NCBI RefSeq assembly: GCF_014639075.1
Contig: NZ_BMFS01000011.1
Coordinates: 1-64,000 of the forward strand
Direction of reading: 5' to 3'
DNA: 64,000 nucleotides
Origin: Glycocaulis albus
GTDB lineage: Bacteria > Pseudomonadota > Alphaproteobacteria > Caulobacterales > Maricaulaceae
Positions 36,450-45,236 of the stretch are shown one piece after another. The position numbers were made by a program, and so were the translations under genes. Positions within the stretch are counted from its first letter, which is position 1. Each line of letters starts with the position of its first letter. The notes beneath the pieces are model-generated. The model did not search any database and was not told the origin of the DNA. It saw nothing but the letters and a program-made list of their open reading frames with translations.

Positions 36450-37232
36450 ATGCTTGACGTGAGGCGGCGCGCTGGCCAGCAACAGGACATGGCAAGGTCT
36501 GTCTTGAGCTTTACACCCGTCCAGATCGCGCTCGGCGCACTGATGGGCGGCTATATGTCCCTCGTCCAGCACACGACGCGCTGGGAGGTGCGGCGGAGCG
36601 ACGCCATGCGCGAGATAGCCGCTCGCGGGGGCGGCGCCATCGGCGCTTTCTGGCACGGCCGGCTGCTGATGAGCATTGCGCTCTGGCCGCCGCGCACCCA
36701 GCAGCCCGCCATACTGGTTTCGCGTTCTGCCGATGGCGATGTCATTGCGCGCGCTGCCGCGCATCACAAGGTGCTCGGCATTCGCGGTTCGACGCGCAAG
36801 CGCCGCCGTGACGGCACCCATGATGACAAGGGCGCGATGAGCGCCTACCGCGCGATGGTCCGCCATATACAAGAAGGCGGTGTCATGGCCATCACGCCTG
36901 ATGGCCCGAAAGGCCCGCGCATGCGGGTGACACCCGGCGCGCTGCGCCTTGCCGAAGCCACCGGCGCGCCCTTGCTTGCGGTGACATGGTCGATCCGCTG
37001 GCGCAAGGTGTTCAACTCCTGGGACCGGTTCGTCCTGCCCTTCCCCTTTTCGCGCGGTGTCATCATCTGGAGCGAGCCCTATCACCTGCCGGAAAACCCC
37101 ACCGCCGAGGATCGCGAGGCGGCGCGTATCTGGCTGGAGAACACGCTTATAGACATGACCCGCGAGGCTGACCTGGCCTGCGGCGTGGAACCGGTTGAGC
37201 CCGCCCCGCCCGCCGGAGCGCGCGGCACATGA
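36450..37232 (+). CDS. Lysophospholipid acyltransferase-like protein (DUF374)
   Basis: 260 residues. The DUF374 family is related to acyltransferases of membrane lipids. AFWHGRLLM supplies the His of the HX4D-like motif region, and GGVMAITPDGPKGPRMRVTPG is characteristic of the family. An N-terminal hydrophobic segment (about 20-38) may attach to the membrane. Its stop overlaps the waaA start (ATGA), and it begins the run waaA, lpxK, lpxL-like. Confidence 0.87.
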   Translation: MLDVRRRAGQQQDMARSVLSFTPVQIALGALMGGYMSLVQHTTRWEVRRSDAMREIAARGGGAIGAFWHGRLLMSIALWPPRTQQPAILVSRSADGDVIARAAAHHKVLGIRGSTRKRRRDGTHDDKGAMSAYRAMVRHIQEGGVMAITPDGPKGPRMRVTPGALRLAEATGAPLLAVTWSIRWRKVFNSWDRFVLPFPFSRGVIIWSEPYHLPENPTAEDREAARIWLENTLIDMTREADLACGVEPVEPAPPAGARGT

Positions 37233-38518
37233 CGCGCCTGCCTCCCGCCCTGTCATTTTACCGGTTCGCGTCGGGGCTGGCCGCGCCGCTGGCACCGGCA
37301 GTGCTGTCCTCACGCGCCCGCAAGGGCAAGGAAGATGAAAGCCGGATGGGTGAACGCCTCGGCCATGCTTCCGTGGCCCGGCCCGAAGGCAGCCTTGTCT
37401 GGATCCACGGCGCGAGTGTCGGCGAGAGCCGCGTCGCGCTTACCCTTGCCGGTGCGCTGATCGCCGCCCGGCCTGATCTCAATGTGCTCCTCACCTCCGG
37501 CACCGTCACATCTGCTGCCCTTGTGGGCCGTGAGGCGCCGCCCGGCGTGATCCACCAATACGTCCCCGCAGACACCCCGGAAGCCGCGCGCCGCTTCATG
37601 GCACACTGGAAACCCGATGTGGCCGCTTTCGTGGAAAGCGAACTCTGGCCGAACCTGATTGTCGAGGCATCCCGGTCCGGCGCACGGCTGGCCCTGGTCA
37701 ATGCGCGCATGAACGCGGCGTCCCTGCGCCGCTGGCAACGCTGGCAGCGATCCGGCAAGACGCTTGTAGGCCTGTTTGACTGGATCAGCCCGGCAGACGG
37801 GCGCACCGCACGCGGACTGGGGCAATTGCTGGACCGCAAGCTCGCTGTTGCGGGCAATCTGAAGCTGGAAATCCTCCCCGCCATGCCGGCGGCCGACAAG
37901 CTGGCCGCTGCACGCACGATTGTGAACGGACGTCCCGTATGGGTCGCGGCAAGCACCCATGCCGGCGAGGAAGAGATCGTTTTGGACGCCCACCAGCACC
38001 TGCTGGCCACACATGAAGATGCACTGCTGATACTCGTGCCGCGCCACCCGGACCGGGCTGATGCGATTGCCGCGCTGCTGGACCAGCGCCAGCTAGCCTT
38101 CGCGCGCCGATCGAAGCGCGAGGCGCCAGGACAGGACGCGCCGGTCTGGCTGGCGGACACGTTGGGCGAGATGTCGCTCTGGTTCGAGCTGGCCCCCGTC
38201 GCGCTCATAGCGGGCAGCCTGAAACCCGGCATTGGCGGTCACAATCCGGTAGAGGCTACGAGACTGGGCTGTGCGGTCATTTCAGGGCCGTGGCGCGACA
38301 GCTTTTCCGACATTTATGACGCCTATGAGCAGCATGGCGCGGTCGCCACCGTCCAGGACACGGCCGGTCTCACCGGGGCTGTCATACGCAGCTGGGCTGG
38401 CGAGGACGCAAGCCTCAGTGCAGGCCAGGCTGCCCTCTCGGCACTGACCGGCAATGTACTGGCCACCACAACGGGCAAGCTCCTTTCCCTGCTCGGCACG
38501 CCTGCGGAGACACGCTGA
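37229..38518 (+). CDS. waaA: 3-deoxy-D-manno-octulosonic acid (Kdo) transferase
   Basis: 429 residues, GT30. It moves Kdo from CMP-Kdo (made by KdsB at 7833) to the lipid A precursor at the inner membrane. Conserved WIHGASVGESRVAL with the catalytic Glu, the VNARM region and the C-terminal GSLKPGIGGHNPVEATRLGCAVISGP are clear. The N-terminus (about 1-25) is hydrophobic, as expected for a membrane anchor. It overlaps DUF374 and lpxK at its ends. Confidence 0.95.
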   Translation: MTRLPPALSFYRFASGLAAPLAPAVLSSRARKGKEDESRMGERLGHASVARPEGSLVWIHGASVGESRVALTLAGALIAARPDLNVLLTSGTVTSAALVGREAPPGVIHQYVPADTPEAARRFMAHWKPDVAAFVESELWPNLIVEASRSGARLALVNARMNAASLRRWQRWQRSGKTLVGLFDWISPADGRTARGLGQLLDRKLAVAGNLKLEILPAMPAADKLAAARTIVNGRPVWVAASTHAGEEEIVLDAHQHLLATHEDALLILVPRHPDRADAIAALLDQRQLAFARRSKREAPGQDAPVWLADTLGEMSLWFELAPVALIAGSLKPGIGGHNPVEATRLGCAVISGPWRDSFSDIYDAYEQHGAVATVQDTAGLTGAVIRSWAGEDASLSAGQAALSALTGNVLATTTGKLLSLLGTPAETR

Positions 38519-39525
38519 TGCGCCCGCCCGCCTTCTGGAACGACAAGGCCGGACGCTCATCGGGCGCCGTCACGCGCGCGCTTCTCTCACCGCTGGGCTG
38601 GGCCTACGCCGCCGCCGGCGCTGCGCGCATCGCCGGCACCACGCCCTTCAAGGCAGATGTGCCGGTGGTATGCGTGGGCAATCTCACGCTCGGCGGCACC
38701 GGCAAGACGCCGGTCAGCGCCGCCTTGCTCACCATGCTGCGAGACATGGGGGCCAGCCCGTTTGCCCTGTCGCGCGGCTGGGGCGGACGGCTGAAAGGCC
38801 CGGTACGGGTCGATCACGAGACCCATGGCGCAGACGATGTGGGTGACGAGCCCCTTCTGCTGGCACGTACCGCGCCTGCCATCATTTCGTCTGACCGCCC
38901 GGCTGGCGCACAGCTCGCCGTCAGGCAAGGCGCCAGCATCATCGTCATGGATGACGGCCATCAGAACCCCACCCTGCACAAGGACTTCTCCTTTGTCGTC
39001 GTCGATGGAGAAGCGGGATGGGGGCCGGGCACCATCTTCCCGGCGGGGCCATTGCGCGAGCCTGTCCGTGCTGGTCTGGCACGCGCCGGCGCGGTCATCG
39101 TGATGATGCCTGACGGCGATGCTCTGCCAGACCTTGCGCGCCTGCAACTCGATGAGCTGGAAAAGCCGGTTTTCCGCGCCTGGCTGGCACCGTCCGCGCC
39201 CGTACCGGAGGGCAGATTGCTGGCCTTTGCCGGTATTGGCCGTCCGCAGAAATTCTTTGATGGCCTCAAAGCCGCTGGCGGCGATCTGGCCGACGCCATC
39301 CAGTTTCCCGATCATCACCGCTTCAGCACAGGCGATCTCAAACGTCTGGCCGATCTCGCCGAAAGCTGGAATGCACAGCTAATCACCACCGAGAAGGATC
39401 ATGTGCGCCTGCCCGCCGGCATGCGAGAGCAGGTACTGAGCTATCCTGTGCAGGCCGTGTTTGCCGACGCGGCCCGGATCAGGGATTGTCTGGCACAGAT
39501 CATGGCGAGGACAGGAACGTCATAG
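38518..39525 (+). CDS. lpxK: Tetraacyldisaccharide 4'-kinase
   Basis: 335 residues. Phosphorylates the 4' position of the lipid A disaccharide. P-loop VGNLTLGGTGKTPVSAALL near residue 55, the MDDGHQNPTL motif and FPAGPLREP are diagnostic. An N-terminal helix region anchors the enzyme to the inner membrane. The ATG overlaps the waaA stop by one base and its stop overlaps the acyltransferase start, so the gene is in the middle of a tight operon. Confidence 0.95.
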   Translation: MRPPAFWNDKAGRSSGAVTRALLSPLGWAYAAAGAARIAGTTPFKADVPVVCVGNLTLGGTGKTPVSAALLTMLRDMGASPFALSRGWGGRLKGPVRVDHETHGADDVGDEPLLLARTAPAIISSDRPAGAQLAVRQGASIIVMDDGHQNPTLHKDFSFVVVDGEAGWGPGTIFPAGPLREPVRAGLARAGAVIVMMPDGDALPDLARLQLDELEKPVFRAWLAPSAPVPEGRLLAFAGIGRPQKFFDGLKAAGGDLADAIQFPDHHRFSTGDLKRLADLAESWNAQLITTEKDHVRLPAGMREQVLSYPVQAVFADAARIRDCLAQIMARTGTS

Positions 39526-40433
39526 TGTCGATTTTGCAAGCTATGGGCTGGCGCGCCGAGGCGCTGGGCTGGGACGGCTATCAGAGCCTGGTGCGCGCCA
39601 TGAGCGTGGAGGCAGCCAGCGATTTCGGCGCCTCGGTGGGCGGCCGCCTGGGCCCGCTCCTGAGCCCGCACAAGGTGGCCCGGCGCAATATGGAGCTGGT
39701 CTTCCCCGATGCCGGCGCGCGCGAGATCGACGCGCTTCTGGTGGCCATGTGGGACAATATCGGCCGCCTGCTGGGGGAATTTCCCAACCTGCACCGCATG
39801 GATCTCAAGGCCACCGGCGAGAGCATCCGCCTTGAAGGGCGCGACGTGATCGACGAGCTGGCGGCCAAGGGCGATCCGGTGGTCTTTGTTGGCGGGCATT
39901 TCGCCAACTGGGAAGTGCTGGCTGCGGTACTGGCCAATGCCATGCCCAAATGCCGGATGACCTACCGCCATGCCAACAATCCGCTGATCGACCGGCGCAT
40001 CGTCAACCAGCGCGCGGCCTATGGCGTGGAGATTTTCGCGCCCAAGGGCGAGGCAGGTGCCAAGGAAGCGCTAAAGGCGCTCCAGACAGGCCATTCGGTG
40101 GCGCTTATGAACGACCAGAAGATGAATGACGGGATCGAGGCGCCGTTTTTCGGCCTGCCCGCCATGACCGCTTCGGGCCCGGCGCGCATGGCGCTGAAGT
40201 ATGATGCGCCTCTGGTGCCGATGTCGGTCGTGCGCCGCCACGGCGCGAACTTCACGGTAAAGGTCTATGAACCCCTGCCGCGCCCGCAGGCAGCTGACCG
40301 GACGCAGGCCATTCTGGAGATGGTGACAGCGGTGAACCGCTTCATCGAGGCGCGTATTCTCGAAACGCCGGCCCAGTGGTTCTGGGTGCACCGGCGTTTC
40401 GCCAAAAATGTCTACCGCAAGGCGGCCGGCTGA
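39525..40433 (+). CDS. Lipid A biosynthesis late acyltransferase (LpxL/HtrB family)
   Basis: 302 residues with the catalytic H-x4-E-type motif in GGHFANWEVLAA and the conserved NDQKMNDGIEAPFFG and TASGPARMALK regions. It transfers a secondary acyl chain to the Kdo-lipid A precursor. GTG 39525 overlaps the lpxK stop and gives the family N-terminus; an earlier frame start inside lpxK is rejected. The 3' end overlaps the opposing M23 peptidase gene by 22 bases. Confidence 0.9.
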   Translation: MSILQAMGWRAEALGWDGYQSLVRAMSVEAASDFGASVGGRLGPLLSPHKVARRNMELVFPDAGAREIDALLVAMWDNIGRLLGEFPNLHRMDLKATGESIRLEGRDVIDELAAKGDPVVFVGGHFANWEVLAAVLANAMPKCRMTYRHANNPLIDRRIVNQRAAYGVEIFAPKGEAGAKEALKALQTGHSVALMNDQKMNDGIEAPFFGLPAMTASGPARMALKYDAPLVPMSVVRRHGANFTVKVYEPLPRPQAADRTQAILEMVTAVNRFIEARILETPAQWFWVHRRFAKNVYRKAAG

Positions 40434-41221
40434 ACGTCCAGCGTGGCGAACGGGTCAACATTGCGCCCATGCCAGCGGATACGCCAGCACAGGTGCGGCC
40501 CGGTGGACCGCCCCGTGGACCCTACACGCCCGATCAGCTGGCCCTGCTCGACGGTATCGCCTTCGGCCACGAGCACTTCAGAAAGATGCAGATAGGCCGA
40601 GTTAAAGCCCTGCCCGTGATCGATAAAAATCAGCCCGCCCTCGAAATACATGTCGCTGTCGGCCAGCCTGACAATGCCCCCGGCCGGTGCCAGCACTTCT
40701 GTGCCCGTCGGCGCAGCGATATCCACCCCGTAATGGGGTGTACGCGGTTCGCCATTATAGATGCGCTGACCGCCGAACCGGCTTGAGATCCGTCCCTGTG
40801 TGGGCTGGATGAAGCCGGACATGAACCCGTCGCCATCCCAGCGCGAGGCATGGGCCTGGCCTTTGCGCGCACCTTCGGCGCGAATGCGCTCCAGCACGTC
40901 TGGCGGCGGGCTGACCATGGCGGGCGGCAGGCCGTCAATGCGCTGGATATCGTATTCGGCCGCCGCCACCTCATAGCGCTCGTCGAATACCCATTCCCCG
41001 TTGATCCGTACGCGCAGCCGCGTCTCTTCAGGCGCATCCCTGTCATGGCCGAGAATGACCCAGCCCTCGTCATTGGCCCGCGTCTCCACCTCGTCGATCA
41101 TGACGGTGGCACCGGGCGCCGTGCGGCAGACCAGAACGCCGCCCTGGCGGTGCTCGCCATCACACACAATCGCGCGATCAGCGCTGGCGACCGCCAGCGC
41201 AGCAGCAAGAAGCACGATCAT
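40412..41221 (-). CDS. Secreted M23-family (LytM) peptidase with HxC zinc motif
   Basis: 269 residues with an N-terminal signal-like hydrophobic segment (MIVLLAAALAVASA) and a C-terminal M23 domain from HYGVDIAAPTG. The domain has the metal-binding H-x3-D and the HLSEVL region, but the usual final HxH reads H243-L-C245, so a zinc ligand is Cys. The family cuts peptidoglycan cross-links or acts as a regulatory pseudo-enzyme. It overlaps DUF2093 by four bases upstream and lpxL-like by 22 bases antisense downstream. Confidence 0.87.
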   Translation of the reverse strand: MIVLLAAALAVASADRAIVCDGEHRQGGVLVCRTAPGATVMIDEVETRANDEGWVILGHDRDAPEETRLRVRINGEWVFDERYEVAAAEYDIQRIDGLPPAMVSPPPDVLERIRAEGARKGQAHASRWDGDGFMSGFIQPTQGRISSRFGGQRIYNGEPRTPHYGVDIAAPTGTEVLAPAGGIVRLADSDMYFEGGLIFIDHGQGFNSAYLHLSEVLVAEGDTVEQGQLIGRVGSTGRSTGPHLCWRIRWHGRNVDPFATLDVQPAALR

Positions 41222-41448
41222 GTCTGCATCCCCGGTTCGGAATGGATTTCCAGCCAGCGCTGTGTGGCCGCCTGCGCGTCCTTGAACGCTTCCTGCAATT
41301 CAGAGCTCCAGTAGCGCAGCTGGTTCAGCGGGATTTTCTCGCCCGTCACCGCGCACAGCACATAGGCGCCCGGCTCCAGTATCATGAAGTCGGCATCCCC
41401 ATATTCCAGCTTGGCTTCGCCGGTGAAATCGCGCTCGAAGCGGTTCAT
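41218..41448 (-). CDS. DUF2093 domain protein
   Basis: 76 residues. The sequence FILEPGAYVLCAVTGEKIPL-like middle (FMILEPGAYVLCAVTGEKI) and LRYWSSELQEAF match the small DUF2093 family of alphaproteobacteria, function unknown. ATG 41448 has GGGAG nine bases upstream. The stop overlaps the M23 gene start, so the two are probably co-expressed. Confidence 0.85.
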   Translation of the reverse strand: MNRFERDFTGEAKLEYGDADFMILEPGAYVLCAVTGEKIPLNQLRYWSSELQEAFKDAQAATQRWLEIHSEPGMQT

Positions 41449-41595
41449 GTGCACTCCCGGATTTTCCTTGTCCGCATTATCTATCACGGTCGCTGCGCTG
41501 CATCAAAGTGCGCGACAGTGGCTTGACCCTGACTACGGGCACGCCATCTGATACCGGTCACACCATCCCTCCCATCCTCCTTGCGGGACGTTTCC

Positions 41596-42696
41596 ATGAC
41601 CAATGCTGCTGCCCTGTTCCAGCCCTTCCAGCTGGGCTCGCTCTCCCTTGCCAACCGTATCGTGATGGCGCCGATGACGCGCTCCTTCTCGCCGGGCGGC
41701 GTACCGGGAGAGGACGTGGCGGCCTATTACCGCCGCCGGGCGGAAAATGCGGTTGGCCTGATCATCACCGAGGGCACGACCGTGGACCGTCCGGGCGCCA
41801 GCTTCGACGCCAACGTGCCGAACTTCCATGCGCCGGAATCGCTGGCGGGCTGGAAGAAGGTTGTCGATGCCGTCCATGCGGCGGGTGGCAAAATCGCGCC
41901 TCAGCTCTGGCATGTGGGCCTTGCCCGCCGTCCTGGAAGCGGACCGCATCCTGACGCCCCCTCTGACAGCCCGTCCGGCATCCTGCCCAATGGCAAGACA
42001 ATCGGCGAGCCGATGAGTGAAGAGGACATCGCCGACACGGTTCACGCCTTTGCCAGGGCCGCAAAGGCCGCGGTGGAGACCGGCTTTGACGCCATCGAGC
42101 TGCACGGCGCGCACGGCTATCTGATCGACCAGTTCTTCTGGGACGGACTCAACAAGCGCACCGACCGTTTTGGCGGCGATCTGAAAGGCCGCCTCACCTT
42201 CGGCGAGGAGATTGTGCGGGCCGTGCGAGCGGAAATGCCGGCCGCCATGCCGCTTATCCTGCGCTACTCGCAATGGAAGCAGCAGGACTACACCGCGCGG
42301 CTGGCTGCAACACCGCAGGAACTGGAAACCTTCCTGACCCCGCTGGCCGGCGCCGGTGTGGACATGTTCCATGCCTCGACCCGCCGCTTCTGGATACCCG
42401 AATTTGAAGGTTCCGACCTCAATCTTGCCGGCTGGACGAAAAAGCTGACAGGCAAGCCGGTCATCACCGTCGGCTCGGTGGGTCTCAATTCCGATTTCCT
42501 CGGCGCCTTCATGGGCGAGGGTTCACCCGCGGCCTCGCTCGACGGCCTGCTGAAGCGCTTCGAGAACGGCGAGTTCGATCTCGTTGCCGTTGGCCGTGCG
42601 CTGCTGTCTGATCCGCAATGGGCCGCCAAGGTGCGTGATGGCCGGTTTGACGAGCTGGCTGATTTTTCGGCTGAAGCGCTAAAAGAGCTGGTGTAG
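41596..42696 (+). CDS. Old Yellow Enzyme family NADH:flavin oxidoreductase (alkene reductase)
   Basis: 366 residues. FMN-dependent TIM barrel, residues APMTRSFSPGGVP, APQLWHVG and the catalytic-site ELHGAHGYLIDQFFWDGLNKR with TDRFGGD are diagnostic. It reduces activated C=C bonds of electrophiles such as enones, maleimides or nitro esters. Start ATG 41596 is preferred to TTG 41581. It stands alone 35 bases upstream of the MaoC gene. Confidence 0.93.
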   Translation: MTNAAALFQPFQLGSLSLANRIVMAPMTRSFSPGGVPGEDVAAYYRRRAENAVGLIITEGTTVDRPGASFDANVPNFHAPESLAGWKKVVDAVHAAGGKIAPQLWHVGLARRPGSGPHPDAPSDSPSGILPNGKTIGEPMSEEDIADTVHAFARAAKAAVETGFDAIELHGAHGYLIDQFFWDGLNKRTDRFGGDLKGRLTFGEEIVRAVRAEMPAAMPLILRYSQWKQQDYTARLAATPQELETFLTPLAGAGVDMFHASTRRFWIPEFEGSDLNLAGWTKKLTGKPVITVGSVGLNSDFLGAFMGEGSPAASLDGLLKRFENGEFDLVAVGRALLSDPQWAAKVRDGRFDELADFSAEALKELV

Positions 42697-42731
42697 GCAT
42701 TGGCCGCGACAATAACAGGGGAGAGATGGCC

Positions 42732-43184
42732 ATGAGCCTTCTGGAGCAATATGCCGCGCGTATCGGCGAGACGGTGACATCGGACTGGTTTGACGTCGAT
42801 CAGGCGCGCGTGAACGCGTTTGCCGACGTGACGCTGGACCATCAGTTCATCCATGTGGACCCCGAGCGCGCAGCGAAGGAAACGCCCTTCGGCGGCCCGA
42901 TTGCCCATGGTTTCCTGACGCTGTCGCTTCTCTCCCATTTTGCCGAATCCACCCTGCCGGCCTTTCCCGACAAGGTGATCGGTATCAATTACGGCTTCGA
43001 CAAGGTGCGTTTCCTGTCACCGGTCCGCGTTGGCGCGCGCATTCGCGGCAAGTTCACGCTGGCAAGGGCGGAAGAGCGCAAGCCCGGCCAGATCCAGCTG
43101 GTGCAGAACTGCTCAGTCGAGATTGAAGGCTCCGATACGCCTGCTCTGGCCGCAGAATGGCTCAGCCTGATAGTCTACGGCTAG
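42732..43184 (+). CDS. MaoC family (R)-specific enoyl-CoA hydratase-like protein
   Basis: About 150 residues with the hot-dog fold. The catalytic Asp and His pair lies in DHQFIHVDPERA and the IAHGFLTLSLL region follows. The family hydrates enoyl-CoA or acts as dehydratase in lipid metabolism. ATG 42732 is favoured: AGGGGAG ends eight bases before it, while the upstream ATG at 42726 would be too close. Beyond its stop at 43184 the base composition changes sharply. Confidence 0.9.
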   Translation: MSLLEQYAARIGETVTSDWFDVDQARVNAFADVTLDHQFIHVDPERAAKETPFGGPIAHGFLTLSLLSHFAESTLPAFPDKVIGINYGFDKVRFLSPVRVGARIRGKFTLARAEERKPGQIQLVQNCSVEIEGSDTPALAAEWLSLIVYG

Positions 43185-43311
43185 CGCACTTTCCGTAGCT
43201 GTCCCAACCCGATGATGCTAGGGTTCCGTTCGGGTAGGCTCGCGCATGGACGGTAGCGAGACGCGCCTTTTTCCTGTACGAAGCGAGCTGCTTCCAAATT
43301 CAGGTAAATAT

Positions 43312-44592
43312 ATGTTACGTCGGCTGAAAATTTCCCGCTTCAAATCGATTTATGAATCTGAAATCAGCTTCGGGAAAATAAACCTATTTATTGGCCCGAA
43401 CGGCGCTGGAAAATCAAACCTTCTTGAAGCACTCGCAATTCTTTCATCCTGCCTAAAAAGAGGAGTAGAACCTCAAGACCTCGACTATAAGGGAGTGCGC
43501 CTATCTCGAGCCAACCTCTTTAAGTCTTCCTTTCGTGGAGTGGATCGACCCAAAACCTTTATGATCGAAGCGGATTTTGACACGTTCAAATACCGGGTCG
43601 TCTTGCGAAGCGGACAATATAGCGATTATTTAGAATTTTTTTCTGAGTCTTTTGAAATCGATGGCGTCCGGAGGCTCGGCCGGAGTCATGCGGGCGTACG
43701 CATACACCCTGAGAGCATAGAAATAGATTCATCGAGAAGTTTTAGCATTCCGAGCACTAGAGGACTTTGGGACAGTCTTTCACAAATCATCAAGATGCCC
43801 ACGTCGGTCAGAAAAGAGATCGATGATTTTGCGGACTTCGCAATTTACACTCCCCAAACAGCCGTTATGCGCGGACTTGCAACAGATGGCCGCGTTGTCG
43901 AGCCCCTTGGCTTAACTGGCTCGCGCCTAGCTGCCGCTTTTACGGAAACGGTACGCCATGCCAGAAGCCAAGAGGGCATTGAGGCCGAGAAGCGCTTTCA
44001 GAAGCTGCTAGCAGTAATCTGGAGTCCGGGCTGGAGCGACTTGCTGAGAGTCGGGTCCAGAGACCCGGGAATAGTGCCCGAGCAGATGAAAACAGAATCA
44101 GAGGTAATATACTTCAGAGATAAGTATATGAAAACGAATGCGAATTTCCTAAGTCCATTTGATGCCAGTGAGGGGACATTATATCTACTTTTTTCTGCAT
44201 TGTTGTTAGCGCATCCCAAATCACCACGGTCGTTCGCAGTAGATAATGTGGATGGCACGCTCAATCCAGGTCTGGTTTCTAAGCTGGTATCACACATCGT
44301 GTCGTCGATTGACGATGTTAGCAACAGTTCATCAAAGCAGGTATTTTTGACCTCTCACAACCCAACTGCCCTTGATGCTTTGGATATCTTTGATACCGAC
44401 CACAAAATTTTTGTAATTTCGAGAAACGAATCTGTCTCACCTCAGAATAACAACAGCATCAGCGGGGAAACACTCATCCGCCCAATAGTGCCGCCGCCTA
44501 ATGCGAAACCGGAAGATTGGCACAGGCGCGCGCGCGGTCGGAATTTGTCCGAGCTTCTTTTGGGAGGCGAAATCAAAGGTGCTCTCGGATGA
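43312..44592 (+). CDS. AAA family ATPase (SMC/OLD-like), candidate defence component
   Basis: 426 residues, of the AAA_21/AAA_15 type. It starts MLRRLKISRFKSI, then a P-loop G29-PNGAGKS with NLLEAL, a long helical middle, a signature-like DASEGTLYLL, a Walker B variant FAVDNVDGTLNP (Asp311, followed by Asn instead of Glu) and the switch TSHNP (His349). This architecture is shared by OLD, RloA, Gabija and PARIS-type nuclease partners and by DNA repair ATPases. The 43246 start adds a tail without family character. Base composition is low (a 60-base block at 43321 has 23 G+C) against a rich flank. It overlaps the next gene by ATGA. Confidence 0.82.
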   Translation: MLRRLKISRFKSIYESEISFGKINLFIGPNGAGKSNLLEALAILSSCLKRGVEPQDLDYKGVRLSRANLFKSSFRGVDRPKTFMIEADFDTFKYRVVLRSGQYSDYLEFFSESFEIDGVRRLGRSHAGVRIHPESIEIDSSRSFSIPSTRGLWDSLSQIIKMPTSVRKEIDDFADFAIYTPQTAVMRGLATDGRVVEPLGLTGSRLAAAFTETVRHARSQEGIEAEKRFQKLLAVIWSPGWSDLLRVGSRDPGIVPEQMKTESEVIYFRDKYMKTNANFLSPFDASEGTLYLLFSALLLAHPKSPRSFAVDNVDGTLNPGLVSKLVSHIVSSIDDVSNSSSKQVFLTSHNPTALDALDIFDTDHKIFVISRNESVSPQNNNSISGETLIRPIVPPPNAKPEDWHRRARGRNLSELLLGGEIKGALG

Positions 44593-45236
44593 GTGCCGTC
44601 GCCTTGGCCTGTGAGGGGCCTTACGACCTTGTCGCAATGCGGTCGTTAATCTGCGAGCTTGCGAGCGGTGTCGTTAGTTTCCGCGAAGTGTTTCCAGCCG
44701 CGGATGCCACTGGCAGTGAAGGCGGGTGGGCCAAACTCATTGAGCGATTAAAACGACTATTTAATGGCGACGCTAATGTTTTCTTTGAAATGCCTCTATT
44801 TGACGGTGACGACGCAATTTCGCATTTAATAATTCACTTCGATGCTGATATCGCCGAAGAAGCCGCGAACTACCAAGGCATTAAGTTCAAGAAAGCGAAT
44901 ACAGAACTTGAACGTATTGAGCTGATTATATTGATGATTCAGTCCATAATTGACGATTCTGGTGAAGATTTTGATATATCAAAAATAATTTATGCTATTC
45001 CAAGCCCCTGTACTGAGGGGTGGCTACTTTTATCTTGTAGCCCAGAAAATTACACTCCGCTGATGCCGTCAAAAGATGCCAAATCAGCACTCAAGCGAAT
45101 TCACCCTGGGTGCCTAAACACTACCAAAAAATACGATCAAGCGTGCAAGGAAATCTGGAAAGGTGCCGAAAAGAACAAAGGCAAGTCCGTAGGACTCCAA
45201 CGCTTTACTATAAACGTCGAAGAGTCAGGATTCTAA
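44589..45236 (+). CDS. TOPRIM-like nuclease partner of the AAA ATPase, candidate defence component
   Basis: 215 residues. No family is certain. The sequence shows a TOPRIM-like order of acidic residues: E9 in ACEGPYDLVAMRSLI at the end of the first strand, D85-A-D87 in IIHFDADIAEE and E143 in CTEGWLLLS, with a Lys-rich C-terminal part (about 160-205). A similar order is seen in DUF4276/RloB-type and PARIS AriB-like partners of AAA ATPases. It is translationally coupled to the ATPase (ATGA at 44589-44592). A 60-base block at 44881 has only 19 G+C. Its stop overlaps the stop of flgL by four bases. Confidence 0.65.
   Translation: MSAVALACEGPYDLVAMRSLICELASGVVSFREVFPAADATGSEGGWAKLIERLKRLFNGDANVFFEMPLFDGDDAISHLIIHFDADIAEEAANYQGIKFKKANTELERIELIILMIQSIIDDSGEDFDISKIIYAIPSPCTEGWLLLSCSPENYTPLMPSKDAKSALKRIHPGCLNTTKKYDQACKEIWKGAEKNKGKSVGLQRFTINVEESGF

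Noticed and set aside
43246-43311. Earlier start for the ATPase at 43246
   Set aside because: The 22 added residues lack family features; MLRRLKISRFKSI is the usual N-terminus of this ATPase type.
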